Of a DNA stretch of 17,293 nucleotides, positions 6,207 to 13,759 are shown in pieces. The notes beneath the pieces are model-generated. The model saw only the letters and a program-made list of their open reading frames with translations. It was not told where the DNA came from and did not search any database. This DNA comes from Parvicella sp963922585 (GTDB lineage: Bacteria > Bacteroidota > Bacteroidia > Flavobacteriales_D > Parvicellaceae), in NCBI GenBank assembly GCA_963922585.1, contig CAWUIK010000067.1:1-17293 (forward strand). The letters are read 5' to 3'. A program made the position numbers and the translations under genes. Position 1 is the stretch's first letter, and every line of letters begins with the position of its first letter.

Positions 6207-8507
6207 TTATTTTATAAATCTATCATTGTGAATGATATAGCCAAAACTCACTAAAAAACTCCAAGGTTTTTCCATGCCATTGTAGTGATTCAAACTAGCG
6301 CTTAATGGTCCAATAGGAGAATGGAATACGGCACTCAAAGAACCAATAAAATAAGTGTCTTCAATTATGTTTTTGTTTTGGCTTAAATCATAAAACGGTT
6401 GGTTGTATTTGTTTTTAGAAATATTATTGAAAGGTTTGAACAAATATCCCTCTGCTCTCAAATCTATATTGCTGGTTAAAGAAAAAACTGTTTGCAAACC
6501 TGATGCAGCAAAGAAATGAGTAGCATATTCTTCAAAAAACATCGCTCTACTTTCATAAGTAGGTTGAAAATTTGGAGAAACAATCACGCTAGCTGTATAA
6601 TTGTCCAAAAACTTTTCGGTAAATAAAGCACTTGCGTCTAAACTTATTCCTAAAGAAAATCTTTTGAAAGTATTAAAGTATTTTTGACCTTTCAATCTAA
6701 AATTGAGAAACTCATGTGATACATTTTCAGATGGGAAAACTAAAATTGAAGTACTTCCTGGAGTTGTATTTTCTATACCCCAAAAATAGGAAGCATTAAA
6801 TTTTAAGATACTTCCTTTACTAGAAAATTGTTTTCTATTGAGACTAGATTGCTCATATTTTATGTAAATATTTTGACCTCTTAATACAGTTAAATCAGTT
6901 GTGTCGCTTGTAGTAAATTCATCCGTTTGGTAATATCTATTTTCAATTAATCCATTTGAATATCCCAAAGTTGCTTTTCCAAAATAACTTATCGGATAAA
7001 TTAGGTTTGCACCAGCATATCTCTCATTTTCAACGATAAAAGAAGGCTTTGATTCTTCAAAGAAAGTGGCAAAACTTCTAAAATAATCGAATCTGTTAAG
7101 TGTATAAAAACCTTCTACAGAAAACGGTGTTTTATAATTAAAATCAAGTTTACCATTGACTTTTGCAGAACCATAATATTTACCAAAATAAGATTCTCCT
7201 ATTGTTTCAAAACCAATCTTCCCCAGACGAGCATATTTGATTCCCATATATCCAGTGTTTATAGGCTTAGAACTAAAAACTCCTCCAAATTTTATAGAAA
7301 AAGGCCTTTGAGTATATACATCAAGATATAATATGTATTTACCTGTTTGAGGATTGTATCTAGCCAAAGGATAAATGAACTTTAATTTGGAATCTGCAAT
7401 TAGTCTAAAATATCTTTTTTTGAGTGTTTTCAAATCCAATTCATTGTTTTTTTCTACTAATGATTTTTTGATATATGAAGCTACATTTTCGTTTACTCCA
7501 GACACTACTATATCTTCAAATATCATCGGGCGAAGTTTACTGTAAAACTGTATTCTTTTTTTCATTACTTCTTCAACAGTCACTCTTCTTTTGATAAGCA
7601 TTTTGATAGAATCCATAACTGCCATAGTGGCTCTATATCCTGCTTCTATTGCCTTATCGCCTTCATTAAAGCCGAAAATACTTATGGGTTCATCTGGTTC
7701 AATAAGAATACCATTTTCACAAATAATCGATGAGGGATCTCTATTCAGAATCATAGTTTTTAACTGAGAAAAAACATCGTCTTCATCTGGAGGTGAAGTA
7801 GTGTCTGTAAAGTTTACTCCTATAATAATGTCTGGAAAGAATTCTTCATACATTACATCAGTTGGGAAGTTGTTATACAATCCTCCATCAAACATTAATC
7901 TACCGTTTACTTTGATAGGTTTCAAATAACCTGGATACGTCATTGAAGCTCTTACTGCTTGATTTAAATGACCAGAATCAAATACAACAGGAGATTTACT
8001 AACTACATCAGCTGCGACACAACGAAAAGGAACAAACAAACTATCAAAATCATAAGAGGCAACCTTACTTACTGGAGAAAAATTAACCATGCTTTCATAA
8101 TCTAAAAGAACCGGATTGGTAAAGTTGGTAGGAATAATTTTAGTAAGTGAGAAGTCTTCAGTAAGTTTAATGTCTATCCAAGATGGATCTGGTTTTTCTT
8201 TTCTAAAGTAGTGGTCAAATTTCTTTTCAATAGCACCAGATGACATCATCTGAAACTTATCTGTCATTACTAGAGAATCAATCAAATGTGGTGACCAACC
8301 TACGGCATACATACTTCCTACTAATGCGCCTGCACTTGTTCCTGTTATATAATCTATTGGAATGTTATTTTCTTCAAGAGCTATTAAAACTCCAATATGA
8401 GCAAACCCTAGAGCACCACCTCCACTTAATACTAGTCCTACTTTTTGAGCATTAGATAATAATGTAAAGAAAAGAAGAAAAGATAGTATGGATAGTTTTT
8501 TAAACAA
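6207..8507 (-). CDS. Patatin-like phospholipase with POTRA and outer-membrane beta-barrel (type Vd/PlpD-FplA-like)
   Basis: A 766-residue outer-membrane protein. Residues 1-21 are a signal peptide ending SNAQ. The patatin domain follows (about 22-310), with the oxyanion loop SGGGALG (28-34), nucleophile S58 in GTSAG and the catalytic D207 in DGGLYNNFP, so the Ser-Asp dyad is intact. Residues about 325-400 look like a POTRA-type domain. The rest is rich in alternating aromatic strands ending in FGYIIHNDRF, as in the BamA-like surface-antigen barrel. Length and order match PlpD/FplA proteins of type Vd secretion, in which the lipase is carried out through its own barrel. The start seems to be TTG: an in-frame stop lies 24 nt upstream with no ATG between, and the signal peptide begins right there (MFKKLSIL). 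Expected activity is phospholipase A at the cell surface or in the periplasm. Confidence 0.9.
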   Translation of the reverse strand: MFKKLSILSFLLFFTLLSNAQKVGLVLSGGGALGFAHIGVLIALEENNIPIDYITGTSAGALVGSMYAVGWSPHLIDSLVMTDKFQMMSSGAIEKKFDHYFRKEKPDPSWIDIKLTEDFSLTKIIPTNFTNPVLLDYESMVNFSPVSKVASYDFDSLFVPFRCVAADVVSKSPVVFDSGHLNQAVRASMTYPGYLKPIKVNGRLMFDGGLYNNFPTDVMYEEFFPDIIIGVNFTDTTSPPDEDDVFSQLKTMILNRDPSSIICENGILIEPDEPISIFGFNEGDKAIEAGYRATMAVMDSIKMLIKRRVTVEEVMKKRIQFYSKLRPMIFEDIVVSGVNENVASYIKKSLVEKNNELDLKTLKKRYFRLIADSKLKFIYPLARYNPQTGKYILYLDVYTQRPFSIKFGGVFSSKPINTGYMGIKYARLGKIGFETIGESYFGKYYGSAKVNGKLDFNYKTPFSVEGFYTLNRFDYFRSFATFFEESKPSFIVENERYAGANLIYPISYFGKATLGYSNGLIENRYYQTDEFTTSDTTDLTVLRGQNIYIKYEQSSLNRKQFSSKGSILKFNASYFWGIENTTPGSTSILVFPSENVSHEFLNFRLKGQKYFNTFKRFSLGISLDASALFTEKFLDNYTASVIVSPNFQPTYESRAMFFEEYATHFFAASGLQTVFSLTSNIDLRAEGYLFKPFNNISKNKYNQPFYDLSQNKNIIEDTYFIGSLSAVFHSPIGPLSASLNHYNGMEKPWSFLVSFGYIIHNDRFIK

Positions 8508-8619
8508 ATTGAATTGTGTTTTTATTTTTACTTAAAATAACGACTTCAAAGGTCTAAAAAAGTTGCTTTAGTTTAAAGAATATAAACGTTTTTATTTTTA
8601 AATATTGTGAACAATCAGT

Positions 8620-10215
8620 TTATTCTTTCAAAAAGTATTTTTTTTTGAATACTTCGATTAATTCTTCATCTTTCTTATAAACATCAAGCATTGTTTTTAA
8701 ATGACCGTTATTTGTGCCTGTAGAAGTGAAATAAGCGATGTGAATAGGGTATGTCCCTGAAGGTGTCATCGTTTTAGTGATTTTCTTTACCAACAAAGTG
8801 TCAATTAGGTTTTCCCATTTTGGGTTTTCTTCTTTGTTTACTATGTAATTGGTAACATCAAATGGATTTTCTAATCTTACACATCCATGACTATAGGTTC
8901 TTATGTCTTTTTTGAAAAATGATTTGGAGGGTGTATCATGAAAATAAACTGAATGTTTGTTGTCAAAAATAAACTTAACTTTCCCCAATGCATTTGAGTT
9001 TCCACTTTTTTGTTTGATGGTATATTTGAAAGTATTTGGATTAGCATTTTTCCAATCTATATCTTTGATAGCGACTCCATTTGTGGATATTGCATAACCA
9101 TTTCTTTCCAAATAAGTAGAGTCTTTTTTCATTTTAGGAATCAACTCTCCAGAAGTTATACTGTAGGGTACGTGCCATTCAGGATTAACAATAAAATACT
9201 TCAGTTGACTTTGAATTTCGGGAGTGGGTGTATAAGAAGTACCTACAACCGTTCGATTATTGATAATTAATTCGTTATTTTCATATACTTTAAATAAAAA
9301 TTCGGGAATATTGGCAAAGAAGTAATCTTTTCCCCAATCTTCCATCCAACGCCATCTTTCTAAATTGATAGCCGCTTGTAAGTAGATTTTACTTCCTGAA
9401 TATTCGAGCATTTCGGCAGTGTGTTTTCCAATTAGTCCATCTGGAGTCAAACCATTGTCTTCTTGAAATAATTTTACTCCTTCTACTATTTGTATTCCAG
9501 TATCTGAAGAGGAAAGATAATCGAGTTTTATTAAAGCTAATTTAGCTGTTTCATAAGATTTTAGGGAATCTTTTTTAAAGTTTGGAATGGAAATAAACTC
9601 ATCTGTAATTTCATTTTCTGACACATATTTTGCCAATGCTTTTTGTAATTTTCGGTATTCAATATGTTGAGGTTGTAGAAAGAGTAATTGTTCTATTAAT
9701 TTTCCTTTTTCCATTACTTTGTTAAATGGAATTAAAGAGGTTTTAAGTTTTAAATCTGTGTAAACTTTGGGTGAGTCTATTAATCCGTAATGTAAGTGAT
9801 TTCCAAATTTTACATAACTATTACTCAAGGTGATTTCCAATTCAAGAGCGTTTTGAGCATTAGTTTCAAAAGCGCTTTTATAAATACTCAAAGAATCTAA
9901 AAGATAATGTTCTGGATTTAAACCAAATTCTTTGGCTTTTTTCAAAAGCTCCATCAATTGATTTGCTTCTTCACTCAGTGTGAAATTGTCATTGAACCAG
10001 AAGTTTTTGAAATCATTTGTTTCATAAACACTTTTAAGAATAGAATCTTGAGGCTTAAAAACATATTTTTTAAGATATAATTCTAACTGTTCAATCTCTT
10101 TTTGATGGTTATCAATATCCAATTCTTCTTTTGATGGGGATGTTTTATCAGATGAATTACAACGAATTAAAACACTCAAAATGAGAAATAAAAGGATATA
10201 AAATGTAAATTTCAA
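8620..10215 (-). CDS. L,D-transpeptidase, YcbB/LdtD-like lipoprotein
   Basis: A 531-residue peptidoglycan cross-linking enzyme of the YkuD family. An N-terminal hydrophobic segment runs into C19 (SVLIRC), a probable lipobox although Arg before Cys is unusual. A scaffold region (about 40-210) comes next, then a peptidoglycan-binding repeat (about 235-272, VKLFQEDNGLTPDGLIG), the NLERWRWM segment (284-291) typical of YcbB enzymes, and the catalytic domain with H426, H443 and nucleophile C445 in SHGCVRLENP. It is somewhat shorter than E. coli YcbB (615 residues). The enzyme makes 3-3 cross-links between stem peptides and is generally insensitive to most penicillins. The start is TTG: an in-frame TAA lies five codons upstream and no ATG is available near the signal sequence. 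It precedes the patatin gene by 112 nt on the same strand. Confidence 0.9.
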   Translation of the reverse strand: MKFTFYILLFLILSVLIRCNSSDKTSPSKEELDIDNHQKEIEQLELYLKKYVFKPQDSILKSVYETNDFKNFWFNDNFTLSEEANQLMELLKKAKEFGLNPEHYLLDSLSIYKSAFETNAQNALELEITLSNSYVKFGNHLHYGLIDSPKVYTDLKLKTSLIPFNKVMEKGKLIEQLLFLQPQHIEYRKLQKALAKYVSENEITDEFISIPNFKKDSLKSYETAKLALIKLDYLSSSDTGIQIVEGVKLFQEDNGLTPDGLIGKHTAEMLEYSGSKIYLQAAINLERWRWMEDWGKDYFFANIPEFLFKVYENNELIINNRTVVGTSYTPTPEIQSQLKYFIVNPEWHVPYSITSGELIPKMKKDSTYLERNGYAISTNGVAIKDIDWKNANPNTFKYTIKQKSGNSNALGKVKFIFDNKHSVYFHDTPSKSFFKKDIRTYSHGCVRLENPFDVTNYIVNKEENPKWENLIDTLLVKKITKTMTPSGTYPIHIAYFTSTGTNNGHLKTMLDVYKKDEELIEVFKKKYFLKE

Positions 10216-10355
10216 AAGGGCTTGTTTTTAAAAAGTTTGCAATGGTAGTAAATATATCAATACTATTTCTAATATTATGTGTTATTAATTTTAAACCATT
10301 TATAAAATTGACTAATGTATGTATTTAGAGGGTTAAATTAGAATGGAAGATAGGA

Positions 10356-10404
10356 GATGGTTGATGGGTGATGGTTGATGTATGATGTAAGATGGGTGAT
10401 GGGA
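10356..10404. repeat. Heptanucleotide tandem repeat, seven units, consensus GATGGKT
   Basis: Seven units follow each other without a gap: GATGGTT, GATGGGT, GATGGTT, GATGTAT, GATGTAA, GATGGGT, GATGGGA. GATG is invariant and the last three bases vary. The flanking GAATGGAAGATAGGA just upstream looks like further decayed units. The patch is G-rich on the plus strand, unlike the surrounding DNA. It is non-coding. Confidence 0.9.
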
Positions 10405-10427
10405 AATCAGAAAGAATGAGACAATTG

Positions 10428-10459
10428 GTTAATTTGAAAATGAGTTAATTTGAAAATGA
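10428..10459. repeat. Perfect 16-bp direct repeat, two copies
   Basis: GTTAATTTGAAAATGA occurs twice back to back (10428-10443 and 10444-10459) with no mismatch. It lies 17 nt from the end of the pseudouridine synthase gene and 23 nt from the heptanucleotide array. It has no dyad symmetry, so it is not a terminator. Confidence 0.9.
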
Positions 10460-10476
10460 AATATTTAAATAACCTT

Positions 10477-11187
10477 TCACTCATCAGATTTTACTTCAAA
10501 TTCTAAAACTTTGTTTCTAAATTCATCCCAAAATGCTGGAGGGTTTCTTGTGATTGAAATTTTTTGTTTGTTCATTGGATGAATAAATTCAAGGCTGTAA
10601 CTGTGAAGAAAAAGATTGGGCAATTGTAAAATATTTTCAAACATAGCATTGTGATGTCTGTTTCCATATTTGTGGTCACCAACTATAGGATGTGCTATTT
10701 TATTGGCATGAATTCTCAATTGATGTGTTCTTCCTGTAATGGGTTCTAATTCAAGTAATGTGTATCTCGAACTTGGGTAGGGCGCTACTGGAATGGGTAA
10801 TGTAAAATATTCTAAAGGTTGATATTTCGAAGTGGCTTCTTTGTAGTTGCCTCTTTCATTTTTTACGGGAGAATCAATGATTCCATTTTCCATAACATGA
10901 CCTCTTACCAATGCTCTGTATTTCTTATGTATTTTACTTTCGGTAAATAAATTTTGAAATTCGGCTACAAACTCTTTTTCTTTAGCCAACAATATCAGAC
11001 CTGAAGTTTTTCTGTCCAATCTATTGATGGGATATAATTTACCTAAATTGTTTTGTTCAGCTAATTGTAAAAGAGAATCATCTTCAATGTTTCGAGCATA
11101 GTAGGAATGATGCACCAAGACATTATTGGGTTTGTTCAAAACCAAAATGTAATCATCTTCATATAAAACCTCAATCTGTAAACTCAT
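10477..11187 (-). CDS. truC: RluA-family pseudouridine synthase, TruC-like
   Basis: A 236-residue RNA-modifying enzyme that isomerises uridine to pseudouridine. The catalytic aspartate is D58 in INRLDRKTSG (family H-R-L-D-R, with Asn in place of His). Further marks are LVHHSYYARN (24-33), KYRALVRG, RYTLLELEPITGRTHQLRIH and HPIVGDHKYG. The short form without an S4 domain and the inserted segment PIPVAPYPSSRYTLLELEP match TruC, which modifies U65 in certain tRNAs; by eye this fits better than RluA or RluC. The ATG lies 17 nt inside the end of the S4-domain gene, so the two are translationally coupled. Family call is firm; the exact target is probable only. Confidence 0.85.
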   Translation of the reverse strand: MSLQIEVLYEDDYILVLNKPNNVLVHHSYYARNIEDDSLLQLAEQNNLGKLYPINRLDRKTSGLILLAKEKEFVAEFQNLFTESKIHKKYRALVRGHVMENGIIDSPVKNERGNYKEATSKYQPLEYFTLPIPVAPYPSSRYTLLELEPITGRTHQLRIHANKIAHPIVGDHKYGNRHHNAMFENILQLPNLFLHSYSLEFIHPMNKQKISITRNPPAFWDEFRNKVLEFEVKSDE

Positions 11188-11536
11188 CGATATCTCTTCT
11201 GTTTTTCTTGGTAGGGCGTCCTTTCAAACCTTGCAAATGATTGAGTCGGTTTTGCGATTGAATTTCTTTTAAAACTAGCAAATCTTCTTCAGGGGTAGTT
11301 TCGATAAGGTGTTCGGTAAGCAATTTGGCGCCAATTCTAGATTTTGGAATGTTGATTACTTTGTATGTTTTCCAAATAGGATTGTTTTTGACTCCAATTT
11401 GAGCACCATTTGATACGATTTTAGATGATTTACAAATTTCTCCGTTGAGTTGTATCATTCCTTTTTCACACATTTTACTCGCTTCCGATCTAGTTTTTGA
11501 AAGTCTCAAGCACCATATCAATTTATCAATTCTCAT
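11171..11536 (-). CDS. S4-domain RNA-binding protein, Hsp15 (HslR)-like
   Basis: A 121-residue protein. The N-terminal half is an S4 RNA-binding domain: RIDKLIWCLRLSKTRSEASK, then GMIQLNGEICKSSKIVSNGAQIGV. The C-terminal tail is basic (KGRPTKKNRRDIDEF), as in bacterial Hsp15-like proteins, which bind ribosomal 50S-peptidyl-tRNA complexes released during translation stress. I take the ATG at 11536 rather than a GTG two codons upstream. Its last 17 nt overlap the start of the TruC-like gene, so the pair forms an operon devoted to RNA. Divergent from the acylase gene, with 77 nt between the two starts. A TAATTTTG box at 11542-11549 would place transcription start almost at the ATG, so it is doubtful. 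Confidence 0.83.
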   Translation of the reverse strand: MRIDKLIWCLRLSKTRSEASKMCEKGMIQLNGEICKSSKIVSNGAQIGVKNNPIWKTYKVINIPKSRIGAKLLTEHLIETTPEEDLLVLKEIQSQNRLNHLQGLKGRPTKKNRRDIDEFTD

Positions 11537-11572
11537 AATCACAAAATTAGGTATATTTCTAAATAGAATGTT

Positions 11573-11580
11573 TATTTTTG
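11573..11580 (+). promoter_or_regulatory. Candidate -7 box for the acylase gene
   Basis: TATTTTTG matches the Bacteroidota TAnnTTTG consensus and lies 33 nt before the ATG at 11614. It overlaps the in-frame TTG at 11578, supporting the later ATG as the true start. No convincing -33 box is seen. Confidence 0.35.
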
Positions 11581-11613
11581 AAGAATTATAATGACTTCGA
11601 TTCTCAAATACCT

Positions 11614-13710
11614 ATGAAATATCTTTTACAAACATTGATTTTATTTACTTCTCATTTTTTTATTTCGCAAGAGTTTGTGGATATTCAGCCAGAAGATGTA
11701 ACGATAAAAAGGGATATTTGGGGTATTCCTCATATCTATGGCAATAGAGATGTTGAAGTCGCTTTTGGTTTGGCTTATGCCAATGCAGAAGATGCTTTTG
11801 TAGAAATGCAAGAGATGTTTATCATCGCCAAAGGACTGAATGGAAAATACAAAGGTAAAGAAGGAGTGAAAACAGATTATATGCTTCATGCCTTAAATAT
11901 TCCAGAAAAAATTGAAAAATGGTATGACATTCAAGTGAGTTTTGAATTTCAAATGTACCTAGATGCATATTGCCAAGGGGTGAATTATTATGCAACTCAT
12001 AATCCCAAAGAAGTCTTAATGAAAAATATTTTTCCTATTACTCCCAAAGAAGTTTTGCAAGGTTATGCTTTTTTTATTGCCATAGAATCACATATGGACA
12101 AAGCCATTGGAGATATTCTAAAAGAAGAAAAAATCACTTCACAAACCATCGCTACAGACTTGTCCAAAGGTTCGAATGGAATGGTTATTAGCGGAAAATT
12201 GATTCAAAGTGGCAAAACCACTTTAATGATGAATCCTCACTTACCGATGTACGGTTTAGGTTCTTTGTTTGAAGCACATTTGGTGAGTAAAGAAGGACTC
12301 AATATTCACGGAGCTGTTTGGCATGGTGGCGTTTCTTGTTTGCTTGGAGTTAATGAATTTCTTGGTTGGACTTCCACAACGAATGATGTAGATAAAAATG
12401 ACACGTATGTTTTGGAAATGCATCCAAAAAACAAATTGGAATATACTATAGATGGTTATTGGTTGGAATTGGAAGAAAAAAAACAAAAACTAAAAGTAAA
12501 AGTATTGGGAATTCCAATTACCGTGAAAAAGAAAATGTACACAAGTGTTTTTGGGCCAACATTTATCACCAAACATGGTGTTTATTCTGTTTTTTATACT
12601 TGCTATGATAGAATTATGGGAGCAGAACAATATTTTAGAATGAACAAAGCAACTACTCTGGATGAGTTTAAGGAGTTATTTACGATGCAAGGAATTCCGG
12701 ATGAGAATTTTATATATGGAGATAGACAGCAAAATATATACATGATCAACAATGCTCCTATTTCAAAAAAGTTTGAGCAATTCAATTACGAAGAACTTTT
12801 GCCAGGAAATACCTCTGTTATGCAATGGAATTCGTTCCAATTGGTTCCAAGTGAAGATATGATACAATACGAAAATCCATCATGTGGATATATCTATAAT
12901 TGTAATCACAGTCCTCAAAAAGCATCAAGCCCTTGCTATGAAATACCAGATTCGCTTTTGGCTGTCAATTATTTCTACGACTGGAAAGGCGACAACAGTA
13001 GGTCATTGACGATTAAGAATTTTATGCAAAGCAAACAAGGAGAGAAAATCAGTTTGGAGGAACTCAAAACAATGAAATACTCACAATCATTGCCAGAAAA
13101 CGCTCCCATACTTAATTGCTACTTCGAGTTGATGCAATATCAAAATGATCCTGAATTTTCTGATTATAAGGAGTTTTTCGAAACTTACAAAGATTGGGAT
13201 TTCAATTTTGATAAAACTTCAAAATCTGGAACTCTATTTACATTGATGACAAGGTATATATGGGAAAACACAAACAGTGGAAGAGAAATTTTATATGAAA
13301 AAACCTCCTTTGATAAATCTGTTTATCTTGATGCTTTGACATACACTCAAAAGTATTTAGGAAAATATTTCAATGGTGAAATTATTCCTTTAGAAACAAT
13401 ATTAAAGCATCAAAGAGGTGACAAAGAAATTGGTATTGGTGGATTTCCAGATGTAATGGCACTGATTTATCCATTGGAACAAAAAGATGGCACATTAAAA
13501 GCCTACGTTGGAGAAAATATCACGATGTTTATAGAGTTTGGAGTCGATAAAATTTCGATGGAATCCATTGTCCCTTATGGAAGCAGTAATAAAAAAGAAA
13601 GCAAGCATTTTGACGACCAGATGGAAATGTTTACCAATCAAAAATTAAAGAAAGTTTCGATTTATGAATATGAAATTTTACCTACCATTGTAAAAACTTA
13701 TCATCCTTAA
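11614..13710 (+). CDS. Penicillin acylase-family (S45) Ntn-hydrolase, exported
   Basis: A 698-residue amidohydrolase precursor. Residues 1-19 are a signal peptide (MKYLLQTLILFTSHFFISQ) with no lipobox, so it should be periplasmic or secreted. The family cuts itself before a serine that becomes the nucleophile of the beta chain: here S187 in KGSNGMVISG, giving an alpha part of about 167 residues and a beta part of 512. The N-terminal IKRDIWGIPHIYG and LAYANAEDAF are typical of the alpha chain, and NPHLPM (207-212, usually DPHL) and LGWTSTTND (250-258) of the beta chain. Size suits the branch containing acyl-homoserine-lactone and aculeacin acylases; the real substrate is unknown and beta-lactam cleavage should not be assumed. 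The start was moved from an in-frame TTG at 11578 to the ATG heading the signal peptide. Confidence 0.85.
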   Translation: MKYLLQTLILFTSHFFISQEFVDIQPEDVTIKRDIWGIPHIYGNRDVEVAFGLAYANAEDAFVEMQEMFIIAKGLNGKYKGKEGVKTDYMLHALNIPEKIEKWYDIQVSFEFQMYLDAYCQGVNYYATHNPKEVLMKNIFPITPKEVLQGYAFFIAIESHMDKAIGDILKEEKITSQTIATDLSKGSNGMVISGKLIQSGKTTLMMNPHLPMYGLGSLFEAHLVSKEGLNIHGAVWHGGVSCLLGVNEFLGWTSTTNDVDKNDTYVLEMHPKNKLEYTIDGYWLELEEKKQKLKVKVLGIPITVKKKMYTSVFGPTFITKHGVYSVFYTCYDRIMGAEQYFRMNKATTLDEFKELFTMQGIPDENFIYGDRQQNIYMINNAPISKKFEQFNYEELLPGNTSVMQWNSFQLVPSEDMIQYENPSCGYIYNCNHSPQKASSPCYEIPDSLLAVNYFYDWKGDNSRSLTIKNFMQSKQGEKISLEELKTMKYSQSLPENAPILNCYFELMQYQNDPEFSDYKEFFETYKDWDFNFDKTSKSGTLFTLMTRYIWENTNSGREILYEKTSFDKSVYLDALTYTQKYLGKYFNGEIIPLETILKHQRGDKEIGIGGFPDVMALIYPLEQKDGTLKAYVGENITMFIEFGVDKISMESIVPYGSSNKKESKHFDDQMEMFTNQKLKKVSIYEYEILPTIVKTYHP

Positions 13711-13759
13711 TTTAAGTAGATGAGGTATTACATTTATTAAAGTTCTATGCTTTTCTAAA

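Larger units (their letters stand above)
10216..10476. other. 261-nt intergenic region carrying two kinds of short tandem repeats
   Basis: This gap lies after the pseudouridine synthase gene and before the L,D-transpeptidase gene, both on the minus strand. It has no credible gene. It contains a heptanucleotide array (10356-10404) and a 16-bp direct repeat (10428-10459), and is otherwise AT-rich. No consensus promoter for the transpeptidase gene and no GC-rich terminator were recognised in it. Confidence 0.7.

Noticed and set aside
8547..8554. GACCTTTG as -7 box for the patatin gene
   Set aside because: It deviates at the important first base and the upstream TTTA is an imperfect -33, so support is too weak to list as a feature.
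10356..10459. Possible CRISPR-like or attachment-site repeats
   Set aside because: Units are 7 and 16 bp without spacers, no cas or integrase gene is near, and no tRNA end is present; simple tandem repeats explain them.
11578..11613. TTG at 11578 as start of the acylase
   Set aside because: It puts 12 polar residues before a typical signal peptide that starts at ATG 11614, and overlaps a candidate -7 box.
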